Origin: Clostridia bacterium
Lineage (GTDB): Bacteria > Bacillota_E > SLMV01 > PUMD01
Assembly: GCA_007128555.1 (NCBI GenBank)
Contig: SKXF01000233.1
Span: 1 to 20,659, forward strand
DNA: 20,659 nucleotides
Direction of reading: 5' to 3'
Shown: positions 6,846 through 13,832 of the stretch, in pieces
Layout of the letters: each line of letters opens with the position of its first letter
Numbering within the stretch: the first letter of the stretch is position 1
Translations under genes and position numbers: made by a program
Notes under the pieces: model-generated
What the model was told of the DNA's origin: nothing
The model's database searches: none
The model's input: only the letters and a program-made list of their open reading frames with translations

Positions 6846-7307
6846 TCAACTGTGCTCGCTGCAAAGCTCCACCAGGTGCCCGACCACTTCGGGCACCTCT
6901 CCCTTCGACCGGACCACGGCAAATACCGTTCGCTCTCCAGCCAGGGTACCCAGTACCTGTTCCCAACCGAGGGCATCGAGGGCCTCGGCCACGATTTGAG
7001 CGGTTGCAGGCAGGGTGTCGATCACAAGCATGCAGTCACTGCTTTTTATGTCCGTGACGGAATGCTTCAGAGTCATCAGCAACTGGTCGCTTACCTCCGG
7101 TTTCTTCACAGATGAAGGTTCCACGTACCGATACCCGTCCGCTTCCGTGGAAACCTTGACCAGCCCCAGTTCCTTGATATCCCGAGACACCGTGGCCTGA
7201 GTGACCTTGATGCCCTCCGCTGTCAGGGCTTGCACGAGATCATTCTGGGTCCCGATGTTGCTGTCCTTCAATAACGAAAGAATTCTCATCTGACGTCTGG
7301 ATTTCAA
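6846..7307 (-). CDS. argR: ArgR/AhrC-family arginine repressor, altered ligand motif
   Basis: The 153-residue protein aligns end to end with Bacillus AhrC. The N-terminal winged helix contains TQNDLVQAL and VTQATVSRDIKELGLVKV, the DNA-reading segment. The C-terminal hexamerisation domain contains IDTLPATAQIVAEALDALGW and VLGTLAG. The usual GDDT, whose two Asp residues bind the arginine guanidinium, reads GERT here (Glu125-Arg126), so arginine binding may be lost or changed. The TTG start at 7307 has GGAGG seven bases upstream and gives the family N-terminus KSRRQ. No arginine gene is nearby and the usual recN neighbour is absent. A promoter overlapping an ARG-box-like sequence suggests self-control. 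It could be a paralogue acting together with a canonical ArgR elsewhere. Confidence 0.93.
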   Translation of the reverse strand: MKSRRQMRILSLLKDSNIGTQNDLVQALTAEGIKVTQATVSRDIKELGLVKVSTEADGYRYVEPSSVKKPEVSDQLLMTLKHSVTDIKSSDCMLVIDTLPATAQIVAEALDALGWEQVLGTLAGERTVFAVVRSKGEVPEVVGHLVELCSEHS

Positions 7308-7340
7308 AGGACCCCCTCCAACTGCCTAGAGTATCGATCA

Positions 7341-7369
7341 CTGATATTGTTTTTATTCGTTCTATGCAA
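7341..7369 (-). promoter_or_regulatory. Candidate argR promoter
   Basis: On the minus strand TTGCAT (7364-7369) and TATCAG (7341-7346) are exactly 17 bases apart, about 33 bases upstream of the argR TTG start. The hexamers match the sigma-A consensus only moderately, but the region is the most AT-rich of the surroundings and is correctly placed. Confidence 0.45.
7344..7361 (-). promoter_or_regulatory. ARG-box-like operator over the argR promoter
   Basis: The minus-strand sequence AACGAATAAAAACAATAT resembles the Bacillus ARG box CATGAATAAAAATKCAAK, with the left half and the A-tract matching well and the right half poorly. It lies in the spacer of the candidate promoter, where bound ArgR would block RNA polymerase. 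Confidence 0.4.
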
Positions 7370-7470
7370 ACTGTTGTCCTGCCTGGGCAGCCAGATTCCC
7401 GGGGATCCATCTCTTGCCTGGAGCGAAATGGCACGAATGTGTTCGGTGGCCCCTGGGGGGAGTCGTCAGG

Positions 7471-7499
7471 AAAAGAGGCCCACCTGCTGGTGAGCCCCC
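7471..7499 (-). terminator. Intrinsic terminator after the zinc-ribbon gene
   Basis: On the minus strand GGCTCACC and GGTGGGCC pair over eight positions (one wobble) with a four-base AGCA loop, followed by TCTTTTCC. It begins about eight bases after the stop codon of the small zinc-ribbon gene, so it ends the aminopeptidase-pyruvate kinase unit before the argR promoter. Confidence 0.75.
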
Positions 7500-7506
7500 G
7501 GCGAGA

Positions 7507-7746
7507 TCAGCCCGAACCCTGAACGGTGACGGTCTGCTCCGCACCGCATTCCGGACACCTGCAAAGATGCATACACGGTTCGTTTTCTCGTTTCGAAGTC
7601 AACTCCTCGCTGATTTCCTCGTACGGGCTGTAGGGGCCGTAATAATTGTCCACGGGCCCAAGATCATCCATGGCGACGGGTTCACGGCAGCCCTCGCATT
7701 CGCACTCGAGCCGCTCCAATCCATTGCATACCGGACATTTAGCCAA
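7507..7746 (-). CDS. Small cysteine-rich zinc-ribbon protein, function unknown
   Basis: The 79-residue protein has nine cysteines: CPVC (4, 7), then C15, C17, C20, and a C-terminal group C58, C62, C64 with C67 in CRCPECG. The first and last knuckles look like a zinc ribbon similar to rubredoxin-like or treble-clef types; the middle is acidic and Tyr-rich (DNYYGPYSPYEEISEEL). I do not recognise a named family. The TTG start at 7746 is supported by a perfect AAGGAGG eight bases upstream. It follows pyruvate kinase by 104 bases without an obvious terminator and is itself followed by one, so it is probably the last gene of that transcript. A nucleic-acid or regulatory protein-binding role is possible but not shown. 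Confidence 0.75.
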   Translation of the reverse strand: MAKCPVCNGLERLECECEGCREPVAMDDLGPVDNYYGPYSPYEEISEELTSKRENEPCMHLCRCPECGAEQTVTVQGSG

Positions 7747-7850
7747 CTGAGTCCCCTCCTTGCATGATTCTTCTCCCCCTTATGGTCCCACCGGAGAGGA
7801 TATCTATTAATGACATCAGCCGGTCGACTTCCAGTCGTTGTTATGCAAAT

Positions 7851-9638
7851 CTACGGGTTCTTCTGCCCCCCGAGGGAAGCCTTCCCGGTGTAAACAACAC
7901 CCCTTGCGGCGTCCACCGTGATGGTTTCGCCCGGCTTGATTCGCTGGGTAGCTCCCTGGGCATCCACCACCACGGGAACCTGTAGGTCCAGCCCGACCAG
8001 TGCTGCAGGCGAACTCAGCCCCGCCTCCTCGCAGATGATGGCCAGCGCCAGGTGGGCGAAGCCGGCAAATTTCGCTTTCCATGTCTTCAGTACGAGGATG
8101 TCGTCTGCGGACGGAGGGGGTTGGAGCTGCTCTGCATCATCCACCTCCACGCAGGCCCTGCCCACAGCGCTTGCGCGACCGATGCCCGATCCCCGAAGAA
8201 GGACGGTCCCGAGGATTGTGACGTGCACGGTGTCCGTCGTTCCGGGCAAGCCTCCCGGGGCACCACTGGTCACAACCACGAGGTCGCCCGGATGCAGCAG
8301 CCCGGCGGCCAGGGCGTCCTCTGCTGCACGTCCGGCCGGATCAACGGACGAAGTGCCGATCAGTGGGCGCACGCCCCACACAAGGGCAAGCTGCCGCAAA
8401 CGCTTCTCAGAGGTGGTCGCGGCGATGATCGGCACACCGGGCCTGTACCTGGCTACCCTGCGGGCCGTATGACCGCTCTGCGTAGGGGTCAGAATCGCCT
8501 CCGCCGCCAGTTCATCGGCGATCCGCACAGCTGCTCCGGCAACCGCATCGGTGATGGTGTGGGCGCTGTCCGGCTCAGAGTGGTCGCGCCATGTCGCAGA
8601 CCGGGTCCGCTGTATCTCCATCTTCTGCACGATCCGGGCCATCACCCCGACGGCTTCAACGGGATACTGTCCTATCGCCGTCTCACCCGAGAGCATCACA
8701 GCATCGGTGCCGTCCATGATCGCATTCGCCACATCGCTGGCCTCAGCCCGCGTGGGCACGGGGCTTGTGATCATCGACTCCAGCATCTGGGTTGCAGTGA
8801 TCACAGGAATCCCGGCCCGGTTGCACCGAAGGATGATATCTTTCTGCACGAGGGGAATCTCCTCGGGTGCGAAATCCACCACGAGGTCGCCCCGCGCAAT
8901 CATCACAGCATCGGCGACGAGGAGGATGCTCTCCAGGTTCTGATACCCTCCCAGCGTCTCGATCTTGGCCACCAGGGCGAGATCGTCACCTCCCTGCTCA
9001 CACAGGAAGTCACGGACCTCCAGGATATTCGCTGCATCCTGTACGAGGGACAGGGCCACCCAGTCGACGTCCATGTCGACGGCTAACTGCAGATCTCCCC
9101 GGTCCTTGCCTGACAGAAAGGGGAGGTCCAGGCGGATGCCTGGGAAGGCAATCTTATCGTTGCGGGCAATCGTTCCCGGGTTCAAGACCCGAGCCCACAT
9201 GTGATCACGGCCGACCTCCTCAACTTCAAGCCCGATCTGGCCGTCACGAATCGAAATCCGGGTGCCTGGCACGACGCGTTGGTGCAGGCCAGAGACGCTC
9301 ACAGTGATCCGGTCCGGGTGCTGTCCCTCCTGCGCCCCGCCCGGATCCAGGATCTGCAGGAGAGCGCCCCTGGAAACATCCAGGGGCGTCGCGGGTCCGG
9401 TCACCCGGATCTCTGGCCCCCGGGTATCGAGCATCAGGGCAAGGGGTCGCCCGGTCACCTGCCGTGCGGACGCCTGCACGCCCCGCACCAGGGCTGCCGC
9501 ACGACGATGATCGCGGCGGTCACCGTGGGACAGGTTGACCCTCGCAACATCCATCCCGGCCTCATACAGATCCCCGACCACGTCCGGGGTGTCGGAGGCG
9601 GGCCCCAGGGTCGCGATGATTTTCGCCCCTGTCATCAT
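7851..9638 (-). CDS. pyk: Pyruvate kinase with C-terminal PEP-utiliser-like domain
   Basis: The enzyme makes pyruvate and ATP from phosphoenolpyruvate and ADP, the last step of glycolysis. The 595 residues match the Bacillus stearothermophilus type (about 587). The TIM-barrel core shows ARVNLSHG (Arg33, Asn35), LDTRGPEIR (71-78), the catalytic AKIE (Lys225, Glu227), IARGDL (Asp251), TATQMLESM and the DGTDAVMLSGETA segment. The B domain is inserted at about residues 80-175 and the allosteric C domain runs to about 475. The extra C-terminal domain (about 515-595) resembles the phosphohistidine domain of PEP-utilising enzymes, but the usual TSH histidine is replaced (GLSSPAAL, Pro544), so it cannot carry phosphate. 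ATG 9638 has GGAGAG six bases upstream. It lies 14 bases after the aminopeptidase gene, in one operon. Confidence 0.96.
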   Translation of the reverse strand: MMTGAKIIATLGPASDTPDVVGDLYEAGMDVARVNLSHGDRRDHRRAAALVRGVQASARQVTGRPLALMLDTRGPEIRVTGPATPLDVSRGALLQILDPGGAQEGQHPDRITVSVSGLHQRVVPGTRISIRDGQIGLEVEEVGRDHMWARVLNPGTIARNDKIAFPGIRLDLPFLSGKDRGDLQLAVDMDVDWVALSLVQDAANILEVRDFLCEQGGDDLALVAKIETLGGYQNLESILLVADAVMIARGDLVVDFAPEEIPLVQKDIILRCNRAGIPVITATQMLESMITSPVPTRAEASDVANAIMDGTDAVMLSGETAIGQYPVEAVGVMARIVQKMEIQRTRSATWRDHSEPDSAHTITDAVAGAAVRIADELAAEAILTPTQSGHTARRVARYRPGVPIIAATTSEKRLRQLALVWGVRPLIGTSSVDPAGRAAEDALAAGLLHPGDLVVVTSGAPGGLPGTTDTVHVTILGTVLLRGSGIGRASAVGRACVEVDDAEQLQPPPSADDILVLKTWKAKFAGFAHLALAIICEEAGLSSPAALVGLDLQVPVVVDAQGATQRIKPGETITVDAARGVVYTGKASLGGQKNP

Positions 9639-9652
9639 CTTCGGCTCTCCAA

Positions 9653-10456
9653 CTAACTTCCCAGGCTCATCAGGGCCTCTCCCGCCCTCAGGGCCGTGGG
9701 ATAATCGGGCGCAGTATACTGCACGGTGAGCGGCCCTACCCGTTCGGCGCCCGGAAGCAGGTGGGACCCATCAGCGCGGGCCGTGTCGACGAACTTGAGC
9801 GTCAGGATGACGGGCGTCTGCACCTTGACAGGATCCGGCGCCTTTTCTGTCAGGGCCCTCTTCACGCCGGCGGTGATCAGATCGCGAGCCCTCTCTGGGT
9901 GCAGCGACCGGCTGGCATACCGGCTCACATATTGCTTCACACAGGCCGTGTGCACGCCCGGAACCAGGTCCGTGACCTCGACCACGGCGCAGTCATCACC
10001 GCTGAGGAAGATCACGGGAACATCGTAGTGACCGGCCAGGGCCGCGTTCATCCCGATCTCGCCCAGGCGCTGCCCATTGATCCGGAACTCCAGGACGGTC
10101 CCGGTGTAGGTATGATTCAGCACGCCCGGGGTTCCCGCCATGGAATGGTATCCGATGAACATCACAGCGTCGAAACGCTCGTCGAGGCCCTCCATCATCC
10201 CCATGGGCTTGGGGCTTCCCGATATGAGTTCAACCCTGGGATCCAGCTTCTCGATCAGCATGTTACGCATCCCGCCGTGACTGTCATTGATCACGACCGT
10301 TTCTGCTCCCTCATCCAGGGCCGCCACCGCAGCGCAATTCGCCTCCAGGGTCATCAACTCGCGAAAGCGCCCGTAGTCTGGGCCCGAGTGACCCGTTTCA
10401 TCCCAGTTGGCCACACCAGCTACGCCCTCCATGTCAACAGATATATAGATATTCAC
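9653..10456 (-). CDS. dppA: D-aminopeptidase of the DppA family (peptidase M55)
   Basis: This zinc enzyme removes N-terminal D-amino acids such as D-Ala from short peptides, probably derived from peptidoglycan. Starting at GTG 10456, the 267 residues align without gaps at the key positions of Bacillus subtilis DppA: SVDMEG with Asp8 and Glu10, NDSH with His60, GYH with His104, LNH with His115 and GEIGMNA with Glu133. This fit is the main reason to prefer GTG 10456, which has AGGAG seven bases upstream; the ATG at 10462 is only one base from that site. The protein has no signal peptide, so it acts in the cytoplasm after peptide uptake. No dipeptide transporter gene is beside it, unlike in B. 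subtilis; instead it leads the operon with pyruvate kinase. Confidence 0.93.
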   Translation of the reverse strand: MNIYISVDMEGVAGVANWDETGHSGPDYGRFRELMTLEANCAAVAALDEGAETVVINDSHGGMRNMLIEKLDPRVELISGSPKPMGMMEGLDERFDAVMFIGYHSMAGTPGVLNHTYTGTVLEFRINGQRLGEIGMNAALAGHYDVPVIFLSGDDCAVVEVTDLVPGVHTACVKQYVSRYASRSLHPERARDLITAGVKRALTEKAPDPVKVQTPVILTLKFVDTARADGSHLLPGAERVGPLTVQYTAPDYPTALRAGEALMSLGS

Positions 10457-10616
10457 ACGCATTCTCCTCTCGTGCCCCCAGTGGTATGCATTAACGGGTA
10501 GTTATTCGATTCCCCGCATCCCTTTACCTCCCCGGACCCGGGCATCAACTCGTCCTCAATGTCACAGTATAAAGATGAGACCCCTGTGTCACCACGCTTG
10601 CGGACACCCAGAGAGG
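10457..10616. promoter_or_regulatory. Divergent promoter region dppA / methionine gamma-lyase
   Basis: These 160 bases separate two divergent genes and must contain both promoters. On the plus strand TATAAA (10568-10573) is a good -10 for the methionine gamma-lyase gene, about 44 bases before its ATG, but no clear -35 precedes it. For dppA only AT-rich steps near 10485-10510 are visible. A GTGTC-N12-GACAC dyad (about 10586-10607) lies in the leader of the lyase gene. Confidence 0.4.
10502..10519 (-). promoter_or_regulatory. Possible five-codon leader ORF upstream of dppA
   Basis: On the minus strand GGGAGGTAAAGGG is followed by ATG and the codons for MRGIE then TAA. The ribosome binding site is stronger than that of dppA, whose start is 45 bases downstream. 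It could be a chance match, or a leader that modulates dppA translation. Confidence 0.2.
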
Positions 10617-11813
10617 ATGAGTTCCTTGGCTGATGATAGGCTCGGCTTCAGCACCCGTGCCGCTCGGATCGTCCATCCGGTCGGACCGAACCCCAGGCCT
10701 CACGTTCCCCCCATCTACCAGACCTCGACCTTTGTCTTCGACACGGTGCAACAGGGGGCCCACAGATTTGGCGGCGAGGAACCCGGCTACATCTATACCC
10801 GCCTGGGCAATCCCACAGTGAGGGCCTTTGAGCGCACCATCGCCGACCTGGAAAATGCAGAGGACGGCGCGGCCTTTGGGTCGGGCATGGGTGCGATCAG
10901 TGCCACCCTCTTGCAGCTGGTCCGATCAAAGGATCACATTGTATCGGGCCGCACCGTATACGGCTGCACCCACAGCCTCTTGAAGGGGCTGATGAGCCGG
11001 ATGGACGTGGAGGTGACCTTCGTCGATTCCAGGAGCATCGACAACATACGAGAAGCCCTCCAGCCCAACACCCGGGTGATCTACGCCGAGACCCCCTCGA
11101 ATCCGACGATGGACCTGGTCGACCTGGAAGCCCTCGGGGAGTTGGGCCGTCGTACAGGTATTACCACGGTGGTGGATAACACCTTCATGACGCCGTATCT
11201 CCAGCGGCCCCTCGACTGGGGAATCGATATCGTCGTGCACAGCGCGACCAAGTACCTGTCGGGCCACGGCGATGTGGTCGCCGGGGCCGTTGCAGCGGGC
11301 GAGGCATTCCTTTCTGAGCTCAGGGCGGACACCATGAAGGATGTGGGGGCCATCCTTGGGCCCTTCGACGCGTGGCTGGTTCAGAGGGGGATCCGAACCC
11401 TTCCCCTCCGCATGGAACGCCACAGCGACAGCGCCCTGAAGCTGGCCCGATGGCTGCAGGATCACCCCCAGGTGGCCCGGGTCTACTACCCCGGACTGGA
11501 TTCGCACCCCCAGCATGACCTGGCCACAAGACAGAGCGAAAACGGGTTCGGTGGGATCGTGGCCTTTGAACTGCAAGACGGACTTGAGGCGGGACGAATC
11601 CTGATGGACAGCGTCCGCCTCCTGACCCTGGCCGTCAGTCTTGGCACGACGGACACGCTGATTGAGCACCCGGCCTCCATGACGCACTCCGTCCTTGACG
11701 AGGTGGAGCTGGAGTTCGCCAGGATCAGCCCGGGACTGGTGCGGATCAGCGTCGGCCTCGAGGATGTGCAGGACCTGGTCGATGACCTGGATCAGGCCAT
11801 CTCGCGCCTGTAG
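10617..11813 (+). CDS. megL: L-methionine gamma-lyase (PLP-dependent, Cys/Met metabolism family)
   Basis: The enzyme splits methionine into 2-oxobutanoate, methanethiol and ammonia. From ATG 10617 the protein is 398 residues, the same length as the Pseudomonas putida enzyme, and the key residues are offset by exactly one: Tyr60 and Arg62 (PLP phosphate), Tyr115, Cys117 (the YGCT cysteine typical of methionine gamma-lyase rather than cystathionine enzymes), Asp187, Lys212 (Schiff base in SATKYLSGHGD) and Lys241-Asp242. This favours it over cystathionine gamma-synthase or lyase, which cannot be excluded without assay. AGAGG abuts the ATG; an alternative TTG at 10626 is nine bases from it. It is the only complete plus-strand gene here, divergent from dppA and convergent with the EVE-like gene eight bases away. 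Its 2-oxobutanoate would feed 2-oxoacid fermentation. Confidence 0.88.
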   Translation: MSSLADDRLGFSTRAARIVHPVGPNPRPHVPPIYQTSTFVFDTVQQGAHRFGGEEPGYIYTRLGNPTVRAFERTIADLENAEDGAAFGSGMGAISATLLQLVRSKDHIVSGRTVYGCTHSLLKGLMSRMDVEVTFVDSRSIDNIREALQPNTRVIYAETPSNPTMDLVDLEALGELGRRTGITTVVDNTFMTPYLQRPLDWGIDIVVHSATKYLSGHGDVVAGAVAAGEAFLSELRADTMKDVGAILGPFDAWLVQRGIRTLPLRMERHSDSALKLARWLQDHPQVARVYYPGLDSHPQHDLATRQSENGFGGIVAFELQDGLEAGRILMDSVRLLTLAVSLGTTDTLIEHPASMTHSVLDEVELEFARISPGLVRISVGLEDVQDLVDDLDQAISRL

Positions 11814-11821
11814 AGGAGTGC

Positions 11822-12295
11822 TCAACTCCTGGTCTCGGGAAAGAGGGTGCTCTGAACGGGCGGTTCGGATGCAAGCAACTCCCGGGCCAGGGCCGCGACG
11901 AGATGGGTGGTGAGTCGAACCGCGTCATCATCTTCAATCTGCATGTGGGATTTCTGCCGCAAGGATACGAGCCTGGCCCCGCCCGGCAGTGGAAACACAG
12001 ACCCTGCATCGACCCCATAGGTTCTCAGATCCGAAAGCGTCAAGAGGGGCTGTACCCGGCAGCGCAGGTGAAGACCTTCCTGGGCGTTGATGCTCACCGA
12101 GGGATCCTCCAGGACCCGGCAGATGCAGAACAGCTTCCGCAGCGGGTGGCCAGTATACAGGAACAACCGATCACCCGCGGCCACGCTGGTCCCCTTGCCG
12201 GGAAACCATACATAGCGTCGGTCCCAACCGTCGTGGGTTGCCTGGGTGTAGGGGGAGGTATTCGATCCTCCCACGATTTTTATCCAGTCGGCCAA
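11822..12295 (-). CDS. Small PUA/EVE-like domain protein
   Basis: The frame encodes 157 residues from TTG 12295 (LADWIKIVGG), which has GGAG eight bases upstream; a GTG at 12304 is the alternative, and the longer frame to 12376 is rich in Arg and lacks a site. A Trp near the start, then RRYVWFPGK, AAGDRLFLYTGHPLRKLFCICRVLEDP and RCRVQPLL resemble the beta-barrel of the EVE/PUA-like fold, in which GDRLFLY-type strands precede a substrate pocket. The C-terminal third is helical with an acidic patch (MQIEDDDAVRL). EVE proteins bind modified bases in DNA or RNA, and some act in restriction; no such partner is nearby. The family assignment comes from pattern only. It is convergent with methionine gamma-lyase and follows the hydrogenase operon by 238 bases. 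Confidence 0.55.
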   Translation of the reverse strand: MADWIKIVGGSNTSPYTQATHDGWDRRYVWFPGKGTSVAAGDRLFLYTGHPLRKLFCICRVLEDPSVSINAQEGLHLRCRVQPLLTLSDLRTYGVDAGSVFPLPGGARLVSLRQKSHMQIEDDDAVRLTTHLVAALARELLASEPPVQSTLFPETRS

Positions 12296-12533
12296 TTTGA
12301 ACACTCCAGCCCGCCGGGACCTGGGCCTCTCCCGGCCGAACCCCCTCGACGGCCACGTGCTGCGGCGTCCGCCCATTCGGCGAGAGAGACCTCTTCACGG
12401 CCCCTGCCGACGAGATCCTCAACGATCCCGTCAGAAAGGGGCAATACGTCCCTGCACCTCAATCATACCGCGATTCCAGGCCAGGTGTCATGGCACGGGC
12501 AGACAGATCCGATGCGAAAGCCCGATGTCCCCC
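12296..12533 (-). other. Intergenic region between hydA and the EVE-like gene
   Basis: These 238 bases contain no clear terminator for the hydrogenase operon. A minus-strand frame of about 60 codons (TTG 12462 to 12280) includes a helix-like stretch GIVEDLVGRGREEVSLAEWADAAA cut short here for reading, overlaps the EVE-like start, and lacks a ribosome site; I do not call it a gene. The GGAG used by the EVE-like gene is at about 12304-12307. Confidence 0.4.
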
Positions 12534-13832
12534 TCAGGGAACAAATGTCACATCGAGGTAATGCGTCGAACAGGAGATGCATGGGTCATAGGCCCTTACC
12601 AGCATCTCAAGGGCCAGGGTGATCTCATCCCTGGATCGGTCCATGATCTGGGGAACGAGGGCCTTCATGTCGTTCTCCAGGTTGGCCAGGTTCTGCCCCG
12701 TCGGGATAATGCAATTGGCCTTTGTGATCGCACCGTCCTCATCGATTTCGTACTCGTGAAACAAGAGCCCCCTGGGCACCTCCGCCGCTCCAATGCCCCT
12801 ACCTGCCCTCGTCTTAACGTCCCTCGGCTCACGTTTCAGTGGGTTTTGGACGAAGCCCTCAACCAGGTCGATGGAGTCTTCGAGGCAATGAACCGTCTCC
12901 ACGATCTGTGCCACGTTGTTCATGTAGGGGTTCACCGTGCCTGCATGCAACCCCAGTTCTGTCGCCGTGGCCTGCGCCTCGGGCCGCAGAACGTCGAAAT
13001 TGATCTTCGTCCGGGCCAGGGCTCCCACCATGTAGGAGTCCCGGGCATGCCGGGTGTGCTTGGCAGTGGAGTGTGGCACCGAGCTCTCCTGCGCCACCTT
13101 GAGGTAATCCTTCACGTCGTAGTCGTAACCGTCGCTGGTGCGGATGCAACCGCTGATCCACGCGTATTCGTCGGGCAGATGCAGGGCCACGTACTCGGTC
13201 TCGTTGTCAAACTCGGGAATCTCCACGGTCTTGAGCAGCTCAACCGTCGCGGCCACGTCCTCCCGGGCCGCCACCAGTCGCTCATGAATGCTTCTGAACT
13301 GCTCCTCTGTCGGCAGACTGGAGAAGCCATTGACCTTCATCGCGATGGGATGAACCTTGCGACCACAGATCATGTCAGCCAGGTCATTGGCCAGCTTCTT
13401 CAGGCGCAGTGCCCTCTTCACGACATCCGGCTGATCACCCGCGAGAGCCAGGGCGCTCCCGGCCCCGAAGAAGTCCGGTGCGGCCAGGAAAAATACGTGC
13501 AGCCAGTGACTCTGCATCGTCTCTGCATTGAACAGCAATCTCCTGAGTGTCAGTGTCTGTTCGGACGGCGTGACATCAAGGGCTTCCTCAAGCGCGTTGA
13601 TCGAGGCCTGTGCGTGCCCCACGGCGCAGATGCCGCAGATGCGAGAGGTGATGTAGGGGGCTTCGTGCCACTTGCGTCCCCGCAGCATGGATTCAAAGAA
13701 TCGGGGCGACTCCACGATCTCGAACTCGGCACGCTGCAACACGCCATTTTTCACGTCAACCACGATGTTCCCGTGCCCCTCGACCCGGGTGACGTGGTGA
13801 ACATTGATGTTGAGGTTCTCTGTGTCCATCAT
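12534..13832 (-). CDS. hydA: NiFe hydrogenase large (alpha) subunit, group 3b
   Basis: This catalytic subunit carries the NiFe(CN)2CO centre of a cytoplasmic, NAD(P)-linked hydrogenase of the Pyrococcus sulfhydrogenase type. The L1 motif SRICGIC (Cys66, Cys69) and L2 motif DPCISCSTH (Cys418, Cys421) supply the four Ni ligands. VTRVEGHGNI near the N-terminus and the 432-residue length are typical. After His424 there is an eight-residue tail, YLDVTFVP, which a maturation endopeptidase would remove; that protease and the Hyp proteins are not in the window. ATG 13832 overlaps the hydD stop (ATGA), with AAGGGTGA upstream; a second ATG follows directly. It is the last gene of hydB-hydG-hydD-hydA. 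A 583-codon open frame lies antisense across it, which I take as a GC-rich shadow. Confidence 0.96.
   Translation of the reverse strand: MMDTENLNINVHHVTRVEGHGNIVVDVKNGVLQRAEFEIVESPRFFESMLRGRKWHEAPYITSRICGICAVGHAQASINALEEALDVTPSEQTLTLRRLLFNAETMQSHWLHVFFLAAPDFFGAGSALALAGDQPDVVKRALRLKKLANDLADMICGRKVHPIAMKVNGFSSLPTEEQFRSIHERLVAAREDVAATVELLKTVEIPEFDNETEYVALHLPDEYAWISGCIRTSDGYDYDVKDYLKVAQESSVPHSTAKHTRHARDSYMVGALARTKINFDVLRPEAQATATELGLHAGTVNPYMNNVAQIVETVHCLEDSIDLVEGFVQNPLKREPRDVKTRAGRGIGAAEVPRGLLFHEYEIDEDGAITKANCIIPTGQNLANLENDMKALVPQIMDRSRDEITLALEMLVRAYDPCISCSTHYLDVTFVP

Noticed and set aside
8052..9086. 344-codon plus-strand frame antisense to pyruvate kinase
   Set aside because: It mirrors the coding strand of a clear pyruvate kinase and has a low-complexity, motif-free product.
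10575..10616. Longer start for the methionine gamma-lyase gene (14 more codons)
   Set aside because: The 398-residue version from 10617 matches the length and residue numbering of the P. putida enzyme, and the extension has no ribosome site.
12280..12462. 60-codon minus-strand frame before the EVE-like gene
   Set aside because: Its helix-like middle looks coding, but it has a TTG start right after a stop, no ribosome site, and a Gly/Arg-rich tail overlapping the next gene.
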